64,000 nucleotides of DNA, from NCBI RefSeq assembly GCF_016595525.1, contig NZ_JAENII010000007.1:1-64000 (forward strand). Reading direction: 5' to 3'. Below are positions 45,224 through 53,457 of this stretch, one piece after another. The first letter of the stretch is position 1. Each line of letters opens with the position of its first letter. The position numbers and the translations under genes are program-made. This stretch comes from Haloferula rosea (GTDB taxonomy: Bacteria; Verrucomicrobiota; Verrucomicrobiia; Verrucomicrobiales; Akkermansiaceae). The notes under the pieces were generated by a model. The model was not told the DNA's origin. It saw only the letters and a program-made list of their open reading frames with translations, and searched no databases.

Positions 45224-46701
45224 GAGCTCACCTCCATATCCTCGGCTTCCCTCTCTACCTCCGCGATGCACCTCGTCTTGATCAGCGCCGTGACCAGCAG
45301 AATTACCGTGTAGGCTGCGGTCGCGATCGACATCCAAATCAGCAGTGAAACCGGCGAGAACTTCATCGGATAGTTGACCATGATGAACCCGCTCTGCGGC
45401 AGCCAAGCGAGCCATGCCATGAAGCCACGGGAGTCCGCTGGAAGCTCATTGACAAGCACCGCCAGTACGATGGTGACGATGGCATTCGTAGAAAGGAGGA
45501 GAAGATACAAGGACAGCCGGTGTTTGATGCGCTTGTCGAAGAACGACATCACCGCGGCAGGCATCAGCAGGCTCCCGAGCAGGGATGTGACGACGGTCTG
45601 TCCGCTTGTCGGCATCGTGGAAATACCGGCAAAGTGGCAGGACAAGCCTGCCAGACCGATCATCACCAGCGAGAATAGGACACCGCAGGGCCAACCCGGA
45701 TAAAGGAAACGTCCTGCGATTTTCCCGAGCGCTCCCTTTTCCACGAATGGCCGGCACACCGGGGGCAGCAATACGAGTGGTTCGGTCATCTCGATGATGA
45801 GCGACGGAATCAGAACGAGGGCAATCACGATCACCCAGCCTTCCACCGGCACCGAGGTGATCCCGGAAACTGCCACCAGAAGCAGCATCAGGCCAAGCGT
45901 CAGAAGGCGACGGACCGAACTGTGGTTCTCCGCAGCAGGAGCAATCATGGCGGCGCCGACGCCGAGCGCCGTCCATCCGATGTAGACCGCGCAAAGCACA
46001 CCGAGCACCACCCCCCAGAAACTCTCAGGGGACTGCATCGCCGCAAGGGTAACGAGTTCATCGAACTCCCCTTCGAAACACAGCAGGGGGATGGCCCATA
46101 GACCGAAAGCTGCGGCGATCAGAGGGACCAGACCACGCAGAATGACGGAGGGCACGCAGGAGATCCCTACGATGATCGCCGTAATGACAGTGGACCCCAG
46201 AAAAACCAGACAGAGGAGCGAAAGTTCCCCGAACAAGTTCATGTCGCCGAACCAGTATCTCAGGATCAGGTAGGGGACGATTGCGGCAAAGATCAACGCG
46301 GATTGGCTAACAATCGAAACCCATTTCCCGAGCACGATCTTCCATGCGCTGAGACGGGTGAGCACCATCAATTCGATGGTCTGCCCCTGAACCTCGCGAT
46401 GGAGTGCTCCGATGCCGCGGATCGGCTGGATGACGAGCACCGCCACACCGAAGAACATGAAGATGATGCTGGTGATGGCCTCACCGGCATTCTGCGGTGC
46501 TTCGGCGGAGGCGATCGAGGTGAGCAGCACCAAGGCAAGCAAGCCCTGAAGCGTCAGGAAAACGATGACAAAGGTCTTCGCTCGAAGTCCTTGCCTGAGT
46601 TCCTTCACCAGCATCGGCGAGAGCCGATCGCTGAAGTCGGCGAGCCGATCGGCAACCAAGGGCATTTCCGGTGGCTCGGCGGTATTGACGTTCTCGGACA
46701 T
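45220..46701 (-). CDS. ABC-2 type transporter permease
   Basis: Integral membrane protein of 493 residues with about twelve hydrophobic segments, twice the usual number, suggesting a fused pair of six-helix ABC-2 units. The N-terminal cytoplasmic entry LSPMLVKELRQGLRAKTFV and the coupling segment GALHREVQGQTIELMVLTRLSAWKIVLGKW are typical. It starts 1 base after the ATPase stop, and its stop overlaps the DUF58 start. The ATPase gene precedes it, so the two form an exporter. Substrate unknown. Confidence 0.87.
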   Translation of the reverse strand: MSENVNTAEPPEMPLVADRLADFSDRLSPMLVKELRQGLRAKTFVIVFLTLQGLLALVLLTSIASAEAPQNAGEAITSIIFMFFGVAVLVIQPIRGIGALHREVQGQTIELMVLTRLSAWKIVLGKWVSIVSQSALIFAAIVPYLILRYWFGDMNLFGELSLLCLVFLGSTVITAIIVGISCVPSVILRGLVPLIAAAFGLWAIPLLCFEGEFDELVTLAAMQSPESFWGVVLGVLCAVYIGWTALGVGAAMIAPAAENHSSVRRLLTLGLMLLLVAVSGITSVPVEGWVIVIALVLIPSLIIEMTEPLVLLPPVCRPFVEKGALGKIAGRFLYPGWPCGVLFSLVMIGLAGLSCHFAGISTMPTSGQTVVTSLLGSLLMPAAVMSFFDKRIKHRLSLYLLLLSTNAIVTIVLAVLVNELPADSRGFMAWLAWLPQSGFIMVNYPMKFSPVSLLIWMSIATAAYTVILLVTALIKTRCIAEVEREAEDMEVSS

Positions 46702-47718
46702 CTAGGAAGTCGGAGCGCTTGGAGTGAATGAGGGTTCCTGCGGTGCAGGGGTTTCAGCCATGGCGGTCTCGCCCCGGTCAATCCGGCCCAGCATATCGAT
46801 GAAGGCATCCTCAAGGTTGCGTTGCTCCTTGTGGAACTCATGGATCGTCAAGCCATCCTTGATCATCCTGCCAAGGATGTCCGATGCCCGTTTCGGGTCG
46901 TTCCCCTCGATCCTGATTCTGCCGCCTTGCTTGCGCGATTCGAGGAACTCGACGTGCGGCTGGACGACGCACCAGTCCGAGATTGCCTGTGGATCACCGC
47001 AGACCTGGATGTCATAAAGCATGCCTCCTGCCGCGTCCGTACCCTGCTTGAGCGACTCCGAGTCGCCGTGGTGCACGATGCGTCCTTCATTCACGAACAG
47101 GAGCGAGTCGCACATCTCCCCCAGCTCGGAGAGGATGTGGGATGAGATGAAGATCGTCTTCCCTTCGTCGGCCAGCACCCGGATCAGGTGTTTCAGTTCC
47201 ACCCGGGCCTTGGGATCGAGTCCCGCGGCCGGCTCATCCATGATGAGGACCTGGGGGTCGTGAAGAAGGGAGCGCCCCAAGCAGAGTCGCTGGGTCATGC
47301 CCTTCGAGAGCTTATTGGAGAACCGGTCGGCAAGCGGAATGAGATCCGTGAACTCCATGACCTCCTGGACACGGGTCCGCCGTTCCTTGCCCGAGTAGCC
47401 GAATGCCCGGGCGTAGAAATCCAAGTACTCGAGCACCGTCATGTGCTCATAGTTCCCGAAGTGATCCGGCATCCAGCCAATCAGGCGGCGGACCTCTTCC
47501 GGGTGGTGGACCACGTTGATCCCACAGACCTCGGCGAGCCCCATGGTCGGGTAGTCAAGCGAGGCGAGAATCCGCATGGTCGTGGTCTTGCCGGCGCCAT
47601 TGGCGCCCACGAAGCCGCAGACCGAACCATGGGGGATCTCGAACGAGATCCCGTTCACCGCCTTCAGTTGTCCGAAGTAGCGGTAGAGATTGTGAACACG
47701 AATGGCGGAATCAGACAT
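46702..47718 (-). CDS. ABC transporter ATP-binding protein
   Basis: ATPase of 338 residues driving the adjacent permease. Walker A is GANGAGKT (38-45), signature LSKGM (137-141, replacing LSGGQ), Walker B VLIMDEP (157-163), then the D-loop GLDPK and a switch His in FISSHI. The C-terminal 100 residues form an extra domain of the kind seen in ABC-2 exporters, followed by a Pro-rich tail. It lies 18 bases after the 592-residue membrane protein. It is the only ABC-2-type ATPase in the window, so it might also serve the orphan GldF-like permease at 15454-16206; that is a guess. Confidence 0.93.
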   Translation of the reverse strand: MSDSAIRVHNLYRYFGQLKAVNGISFEIPHGSVCGFVGANGAGKTTTMRILASLDYPTMGLAEVCGINVVHHPEEVRRLIGWMPDHFGNYEHMTVLEYLDFYARAFGYSGKERRTRVQEVMEFTDLIPLADRFSNKLSKGMTQRLCLGRSLLHDPQVLIMDEPAAGLDPKARVELKHLIRVLADEGKTIFISSHILSELGEMCDSLLFVNEGRIVHHGDSESLKQGTDAAGGMLYDIQVCGDPQAISDWCVVQPHVEFLESRKQGGRIRIEGNDPKRASDILGRMIKDGLTIHEFHKEQRNLEDAFIDMLGRIDRGETAMAETPAPQEPSFTPSAPTS

Positions 47719-47736
47719 TGGACGGGTGAGCGGAAT

Positions 47737-49515
47737 TCAACGAACGATGGGTCCGGTAATGATGGTTTGGGTGGAGATCCAGTCGATCGAGTCGAATGTC
47801 TCCACAGCGGGTGCCTCGCTGGTGACTGCGAAGAAATGGCCGGCCCGCCCGGTTGCCTCGAGCAGGCTTCGCCGTTGCCGAAGGGCCAGCTTGGAACCCT
47901 CCGTATCCCTTGCGAGCTCGTACTCCGCGCGATTGATCGGCGACGCCTTGACCGAGTTTCCCGCCTCGAGATCCACAGCCTTCCAGTAGCCGCCGCTACG
48001 ATCTTTGTAGTAGAGCGACTCGATCGGAAACTCGAAGGTTGAACTGAGGATCGGAGCGCCGCTGCTGTTCTTGATCTCGATCCGTCCCCGGGTCGGGACC
48101 ACTGCCTGGATGAGTTGGGCTTGCTCGGACCGGCTCTGGAACCAGTCGCCGGTCACATCAAGATTCCCTTCCTTGAACTTCGCCGTATAGCGCATGCCAC
48201 CTCCACCCATCCCTGGGGAAAGGCGGGCCCACGCACTGTTTTCGATGGGCACCGGCGTGATCGCCGCGTCCTCGGTGAGCCCGAACGACCCGCCAACCAG
48301 CACACCGGTGCGCGACACCTGCTCCTGCGTCACATAGGCGCGGTTCTCGCTTTGTCCGGGAACGACCTCGATCAGGGCAACCCGCATGCCGCGACCACCG
48401 ACACCATCCTTGGCAAGGATGAGCACAATCAGTAGGACTGAGGTGGCAAGCGAGATGATGGGAGTGGTGATGAACAGCTTGTGCCGCTGGCCTGACTTCG
48501 CGAACACGAACAGATTGACCGGTCCGACAAGGACGCCGAAGACAATCAAGACGATGATGAAGAGAGCGTAGCTGAACTTCTGCTGACCGAAGGCGATATG
48601 GAGCGGCCATGCGCTGCTGTAGTCCTTGATCAGGCTCAGCCGGTGGGGACGCCCAGCTTTGGAACCACCTGAGAATCGCGATACGGTCTTCTTGGCAGAG
48701 AGTCCCGTGCCTACTTGCTGGATCGAGTCGAGTTCGAACGAGCCGTAGCCGTAGGGCATCGTGGAACCATCCGGCTCGCCCTCGATACCCAGGCTGTTGA
48801 AGCTTCCTGATCCTCCGATGCGATAGATGACCACGCGTCCTCCCATCCGGACCCACTGTTCGATCCCGTTGCGGGCGTCCGCAGGCACCTTGTTCCAATC
48901 CGTATTCGTCAGAAGAAGCGCGTCGTAACCGACATACGCCCTCCAATCCGCGGGCATCCGGGTCGGCTCAAATCGAGCGGCGAACTCATAGCTCCCGTAA
49001 CCGCTCGACCGACCGTTCAACTCGGCATCGAGGGTCGATGAACTCGGGGTGTAAAGCGACTCACTCATCAACACCGCTGCGCTGTCCGGGGCAAAGCTTG
49101 AACTAACCCCTCCGCTATTCCTTCCAAAGCTTCCACCCATGGTGACTCGGACCGTGGTCCCGTCACCCTCGAAGTCCGTGGTCAGCGGCACCAACAGGTC
49201 ATGACTGGTTGCCGTCGCGGATTTGGAAAACAACTCGAACTCGGAGGTCAGCTCGCTGTCCGATGAAGGATCGCTGCCGGTTTCAGAGCGTGTGCTGATA
49301 TTGATCGATCCATCGGTCTTGCGCTGATTGACGATGTTCACCCTCACCGGCAGGTAGCCGTGTGGGGGAGGCTTGCTGAAAAGCGCCTCGAACTCCACGC
49401 GGGTCTTGTCCTCCGGATAGGTGGCGCGCGGAACCTCCATGAAGAGGGTTTCCTGCGCGCGGGAGACCGAGAACGCGCAGAGCAATCCGGCGAGTAAAAG
49501 TCGAACGATGATCAT
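47737..49515 (-). CDS. Exported membrane protein of the MoxR operon, unknown function
   Basis: Protein of 592 residues. A signal peptide (MIIVRLLLAGLLCAFSVSRAQE) is followed by a beta-rich region and a segment like the amidotransferase-type folds of its operon neighbours (YDALLLTNTDWNKVPADARNGIEQWVRMGGRVVIYRIGG). Two transmembrane helices come next (FSYALFIIVLIVFGVLVGPVNLFVF; LFITTPIISLATSVLLIVLIL), then a C-terminal beta domain. The start is uncertain: TTG at 49524 overlaps the moxR stop (TTGA) and adds MRH, while ATG at 49515 directly opens the signal peptide and is used here. I do not recognise a family beyond this resemblance. Confidence 0.72.
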   Translation of the reverse strand: MIIVRLLLAGLLCAFSVSRAQETLFMEVPRATYPEDKTRVEFEALFSKPPPHGYLPVRVNIVNQRKTDGSINISTRSETGSDPSSDSELTSEFELFSKSATATSHDLLVPLTTDFEGDGTTVRVTMGGSFGRNSGGVSSSFAPDSAAVLMSESLYTPSSSTLDAELNGRSSGYGSYEFAARFEPTRMPADWRAYVGYDALLLTNTDWNKVPADARNGIEQWVRMGGRVVIYRIGGSGSFNSLGIEGEPDGSTMPYGYGSFELDSIQQVGTGLSAKKTVSRFSGGSKAGRPHRLSLIKDYSSAWPLHIAFGQQKFSYALFIIVLIVFGVLVGPVNLFVFAKSGQRHKLFITTPIISLATSVLLIVLILAKDGVGGRGMRVALIEVVPGQSENRAYVTQEQVSRTGVLVGGSFGLTEDAAITPVPIENSAWARLSPGMGGGGMRYTAKFKEGNLDVTGDWFQSRSEQAQLIQAVVPTRGRIEIKNSSGAPILSSTFEFPIESLYYKDRSGGYWKAVDLEAGNSVKASPINRAEYELARDTEGSKLALRQRRSLLEATGRAGHFFAVTSEAPAVETFDSIDWISTQTIITGPIVR

Positions 49516-49520
49516 GTGTC

Positions 49521-50537
49521 TCAAGCGCTGGGGGCGGTCTTCATCGTCTTTGGAGTCGCACCGGCTTGGGCTGGAACCTCTTCGAGAATCGAACGGACCA
49601 CATCGTTGTTGGTCAGGCCCTCGACCTTGGCGTGGTATTCGAGCACGATACGGTGACGTAGAACCGACGGTGCGACAAATTTCACGTCCTCGAACGAGGC
49701 ATGGGTCCGTTCATTCATCAGCGCGCGTGCCTTTGCCGCGGATGCCAGTGAAAGGGCGGCCCGCGGGCTCGCTCCGTAGCGGATCGCACGGGCAGCGGAG
49801 GACTGCCCGGGGTGGGTGGCATCGACGATGCGCGCGATGTAGTTACCCACCACCTCGGGCAGGAAGATGCGTCGGACCAGCGCCAGGGTGGCGTCGAGCG
49901 TCGCGGCATCCATGATGGATTCGATCTCCGGCTCGGTGCCCAACTCCCGGTGATTGACGATTCGCTCGAGCGTATCGACATCGTTCCGCGTCACCTCGAG
50001 TTTGAACAAAAAACGGTCGAGCTGCGCTTCGGGCAAGGGGTAGGTCCCCTCGAGCTCGATCGGGTTCTGCGTGGCGAGCACGAAGAACGGTTTCGGGAGT
50101 TCATGGGATTCGCCAAGCACGGTGACCCGGCGTTCCTGCATCGCTTCCAGCAGGGCGGACTGGGTTTTGGGTGAAGCCCGGTTGATTTCGTCGGCAAGCG
50201 CGATGTTCGTGAAGAGCGGGCCGGGCTGGAACACGAACGAGCGGTTGCCATTGACCTCCTGAAGGACCGGGTTACCGGTGATGTCACCCGGCAGCAGATC
50301 CGGTGTGAACTGGATCCGCTTGGTGTCCAATCGGAGCGTTTTCGACAAGCCCTTCACCAGTTCGGTCTTTCCCAGCCCCGGCAGGCCTTCAAGAAGGATG
50401 TGTCCGCGGGCGAGAACCCCGGTCAAAACGAGATCAATGAGCTCCTCCTGACCGAAAAGAACTTGATTCAGGGCGGCGCTCAGGGAGCGAACGTGCTTGC
50501 CGGCATCGGCGACTTCGGTTTCGGAGGCAAATTCCAT
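49521..50537 (-). CDS. MoxR family AAA+ ATPase
   Basis: AAA+ ATPase of 338 residues in the MoxR/RavA branch. Walker A is GLPGLGKT (51-58), Walker B ALADEINR (113-120), with the MoxR signature segment FVFQPGPLFTNIALADEINRAS, sensor 1 LATQNPIE and the C-terminal lid domain (RYGASPRAALSLASAAKARALM). MoxR proteins act as chaperone-like ATPases for VWA-containing partners; two VWA proteins and a DUF58 protein follow in the same operon. First gene of the seven-gene run ending at 39738. The 211-base region upstream carries a G11 run. Confidence 0.94.
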   Translation of the reverse strand: MEFASETEVADAGKHVRSLSAALNQVLFGQEELIDLVLTGVLARGHILLEGLPGLGKTELVKGLSKTLRLDTKRIQFTPDLLPGDITGNPVLQEVNGNRSFVFQPGPLFTNIALADEINRASPKTQSALLEAMQERRVTVLGESHELPKPFFVLATQNPIELEGTYPLPEAQLDRFLFKLEVTRNDVDTLERIVNHRELGTEPEIESIMDAATLDATLALVRRIFLPEVVGNYIARIVDATHPGQSSAARAIRYGASPRAALSLASAAKARALMNERTHASFEDVKFVAPSVLRHRIVLEYHAKVEGLTNNDVVRSILEEVPAQAGATPKTMKTAPSA

Positions 50538-50667
50538 GGTCTAACGGAGTGAAAACTCTCACGATTATTAGAAACTCGGATGAAAGCGCGATGAAAAAGG
50601 AGCAGCGTTTTCGGAATCACAAGATGCCGTCAGAGATCGGAACCTGATCGACCAAGGCGGATGGTCC

Positions 50668-50678
50668 GGGGGGGGGGG
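50668..50678. repeat. Homopolymeric G11 tract
   Basis: Eleven consecutive G residues, within a larger G-rich stretch, in the region between the halogenase-family gene and the moxR gene, about 130 bases upstream of the moxR start. Such tracts can vary in length by slipped-strand mispairing. It could also be an assembly or sequencing artefact. Confidence 0.9.
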
Positions 50679-50748
50679 CAGGAGGGCAGGGAACCCACCC
50701 ACTTCCGGGGCGGCTCACTTCAATAATACCCGGACACGGTCTTTTCGC

Positions 50749-52254
50749 TCAATGGGTCGTCGTCGCGGCGTCTCCGTCCCACTTCCAATTCGGATGGTGT
50801 ACATAGGCGAGCGCTTCCTCGGACGTCATCCCGTTCTTGGCGATAGCGATGTTGTTCGATCGGTGCTGCTGCCAGACCCGCCACTCGGCCTCTGTGGGAG
50901 TGTGGCGCTTCTGGTATGGCACTTGGTTTCCGATGAACATCTGAAGGAAACCCTCAAGGCCGAAATTCGCCGCATGACCACGCAGAAGATGCCTTGCGAA
51001 TCCGATGGGGCCATTCTCCTGGAAGAACTCCAGAACGGGCGCCGCGCCGGCAATATCAACTTCGTTCCGGCAGGTCTTCCAGAACGGCGTATCCAGCATG
51101 GTATTGAATTTGTAGTGGAGCGACAGAAAGTCACGGATTTCATCCCATGTGTCCGCGAAGTAATTGTTGTACATCGTCCGAATCGTAGGCGTCGGCTCAA
51201 GCCCGGTATGGATCAGGAAATTGGTGAGGTTCTGAGCCTCCTGGCAGACAATCATGAGTGCGGTGGACTCCAGAGGTTCCACAAAGCCCGAGGCATTACC
51301 CACGCCGACCACATTACCCACCCACGAACGTTGATAGCGCCCCGATCTGAACTTGATGATCCGGGTGTTGCCCAACTTCGGGTTTTTCGCTCGGAACTCA
51401 GCCTCGGCCTCATCGTCGCTGATGGCCTGGGATGAGTATACGTAACCCCGGCTGAGGCTTTTCTCGTGCTCGATCTGCCAGGCCCAACCGCAGTTCATGG
51501 TCTCGGCGGTGGTATAGGGAAGGATGGGTTCGTCCTTCCCGCGTGACCACGCCCCGACCAAGGCCCGGTCCGTGAAGAGTGACGCAGAATAGTCCACGAA
51601 AGGCTCATCAAGGGCGCCACCCAACAACTCGCTCCGGAAGCCGCTGGAATCGATGAAGAAGTCGGCCTCCAGCGTGCGCCCATCTTCCAATTGAACCGAA
51701 GAGATGCCATGGGGAGCCTTGACCGCATCGACCACTTTACCATCGATGATCTCCACACCAATTCCGCGCGCGAACTCTTCCAAGGTCGAGACCAGCGGTT
51801 CGTTGTCGAGGTGAAAGGCATGCCACTTCTGGATGTCGGGACATCCATTCTGCAACCGAGGGAATGCCTTGTCATGCCGCATCAGCGCCGTCACCACATC
51901 GCAACAACTGAACTCGTCATCGCAGTAGAAGCCATTCGGACGTGGCAGGGTCGACACCTGACTGTCCAGCGCCAGCGCGAAGCCATAGTCGAATCGTCCC
52001 CGGGGACCCCAAAGGAATCGGATACCTTTCTTCCAGGTGGGACGCACCTTGGAGTAGAAGTAGCTACGACTGATTCCCAGGTAGGAGAAAAGAAAAGGTG
52101 GGAGATTCGGAGTGGTCGCTTCTCCCACGGTAATGACTCCAATTTGAGGACTGCGAACCATGCGAACCTTCAGCCCGGGAATCTTGAGCTTGAGGGAAAG
52201 CCCGAACAACAAGCCCGCGCTACCGGATCCAACGATGAGAACGTCCTTAATCAT
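50749..52254 (-). CDS. Tryptophan-halogenase-family flavoprotein
   Basis: Flavin-dependent monooxygenase-like protein of 501 residues from the tryptophan halogenase family. The FAD site GSGSAG (residues 9-14) and VGEATTPN (43-50) are intact. The lysine thought to form chloramine in true halogenases has an equivalent in TWKKGIRF (73-80). The flavin and isoalloxazine contacts ASGFVEPLESTALM are present. The diagnostic WxWxIP motif reads WAWQIEHE (Glu instead of Pro). The family acts with a flavin reductase, none of which is encoded here, and there is no biosynthetic cluster around it. Substrate unknown; it could be a halogenase of a non-tryptophan type or a hydroxylase. No signal peptide; downstream of the LysM gene but separated by a terminator. 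Confidence 0.83.
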   Translation of the reverse strand: MIKDVLIVGSGSAGLLFGLSLKLKIPGLKVRMVRSPQIGVITVGEATTPNLPPFLFSYLGISRSYFYSKVRPTWKKGIRFLWGPRGRFDYGFALALDSQVSTLPRPNGFYCDDEFSCCDVVTALMRHDKAFPRLQNGCPDIQKWHAFHLDNEPLVSTLEEFARGIGVEIIDGKVVDAVKAPHGISSVQLEDGRTLEADFFIDSSGFRSELLGGALDEPFVDYSASLFTDRALVGAWSRGKDEPILPYTTAETMNCGWAWQIEHEKSLSRGYVYSSQAISDDEAEAEFRAKNPKLGNTRIIKFRSGRYQRSWVGNVVGVGNASGFVEPLESTALMIVCQEAQNLTNFLIHTGLEPTPTIRTMYNNYFADTWDEIRDFLSLHYKFNTMLDTPFWKTCRNEVDIAGAAPVLEFFQENGPIGFARHLLRGHAANFGLEGFLQMFIGNQVPYQKRHTPTEAEWRVWQQHRSNNIAIAKNGMTSEEALAYVHHPNWKWDGDAATTTH

Positions 52255-52364
52255 GATTATCGACGAAGCCCCTTCTCAGACCTCGTGGAATGAGTCCACA
52301 TGAACGGGAAAGGTAGTAAAGCCGAAACGGGCCCCTGCGAAGCCGCCCGCCATCCATGCCACCC

Positions 52365-52405
52365 CAAAAAGAAGCCCGCCCGAGGAATGGAATTCCTCGG
52401 GCGGG
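52365..52405 (-). terminator. Strong rho-independent terminator after the LysM gene
   Basis: CCCGCCCGAGGAAT at 52375-52388 and ATTCCTCGGGCGGG at 52392-52405 are perfectly complementary: a 14-bp stem with a 3-base loop. On the minus strand the stem is followed by CTTC and then TTTTT (52366-52370). It separates the LysM gene from the halogenase-family gene. Confidence 0.9.
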
Positions 52406-52451
52406 TGCCATCGGCCGCTGAATCGGCCATCCTGCAAAGGTCGTCCGGGCT

Positions 52452-53333
52452 CTAGTCCAAAGGCTGAGCGGAAACGAAGAGGGCCGAACCCTCCGCAAGA
52501 ACGGTTTTGGAATGGTAGCGCTCGTCGCTCAAGCCATTGAGACGCTTGAGTCGGGCGATATCCATGTCGTATTGATCAGCAAATTGCTGAAGAGTGATCT
52601 GCTCCGTGATGGGAACCCGGCGCACGGTGGGCCGCTTGTTGAGGATTGTCTGAGAACCGCCGAGGTCCTGAGGAGCTTCCTCCGCTGACTCCACAGGGGC
52701 AGGGGAACTGCTCGTGCTGGATGATTCAGCGCGGCGGGCGACGAGTTGGAGCTCCTGGCCGACTCGCAGAGCCCGTGGATTGACGCTTGGGTTTGCCGAC
52801 CCGAGTGCCTTCACGCTGAGGCCGTAAGTCTTGGCGATGCTGTAGAAGGTCTCACCTTGCTTCACCTTGTGCGTGCCCCGCACCACGAGATCATCGGTCG
52901 TCGGCTTCACAGGAGCAGCATCCGGCTGGGAGGCCGCCAAGGGAAGCTTGAGACGCTGACCAATTTGAATGACTTCGGCATTCTTGAGCTGGTTGCACTT
53001 CACAAGTTCAGAAGTCTTCAACCCGTGCTTCTTGGCAATCCCTGACAGGGTTTCGCCCGCTTTCACAATGTGCACGGGCTGGGCTTTCGGCGCAGGCACT
53101 GACGAGGTGCTCGACTCCGCAGTCGCTTTCGGGGCGCTCACGGGCGTCGTCTTCGCCTGGGTGGTTGTGCTGACCCCAGCTGAACGCAGCCGGCTGTTCT
53201 CAAGCTCAAGGCGCTCGATTTGCCGTTCCTGCTCGGCACAACGGCGTTCCAAATCCGCAAGACGATCCGAACTCCATGCAGGAGTGGCGGTGAGCATCAT
53301 TGCCGAAAAACTCAAACAGAACATCGCCTTCAT
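52452..53333 (-). CDS. LysM domain protein, exported
   Basis: Exported protein of 293 residues. Signal peptide (1-21), then a short coiled coil (RLADLERRCAEQERQIERLE, 24-43), then a Ser/Thr/Ala/Pro linker. LysM 1 is at 88-131 (HIVKAGETLSGIAKKHGL) and LysM 2 at 155-198 (HKVKQGETFYSIAKTYGL). A third, weaker LysM-like block is at about 247-290 (ITLQQFADQYDMDIARLKRLN). LysM modules bind GlcNAc-containing glycan, so peptidoglycan association is likely. No hydrolase domain. It follows the RND adaptor on the same strand with a 124-base AT-rich gap that probably holds its own promoter, and a strong terminator lies downstream. Confidence 0.92.
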   Translation of the reverse strand: MKAMFCLSFSAMMLTATPAWSSDRLADLERRCAEQERQIERLELENSRLRSAGVSTTTQAKTTPVSAPKATAESSTSSVPAPKAQPVHIVKAGETLSGIAKKHGLKTSELVKCNQLKNAEVIQIGQRLKLPLAASQPDAAPVKPTTDDLVVRGTHKVKQGETFYSIAKTYGLSVKALGSANPSVNPRALRVGQELQLVARRAESSSTSSSPAPVESAEEAPQDLGGSQTILNKRPTVRRVPITEQITLQQFADQYDMDIARLKRLNGLSDERYHSKTVLAEGSALFVSAQPLD

Positions 53334-53457
53334 GACGTGAAGACTTTCAAATTTTTAAAAAGGCGACAAACAAAAAGTTAAGATTTCCTAAATATTCACG
53401 ATGCAGGCACGGAGAGTCCCGGAAAGTCCGCGGATAAAAGTTTTCCGTTTCCGGTCT

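Noticed and set aside
45224-45415. N-terminal extension of the DUF58 frame to 45415
   Set aside because: It overlaps the permease coding sequence and is low in family similarity. ATG at 45223 with the ATGA overlap is preferred.
53341-53400. AT-rich stretch upstream of the LysM gene as a horizontally acquired segment
   Set aside because: It is only 60 bases long and fits a promoter region. Adjacent genes have ordinary composition.
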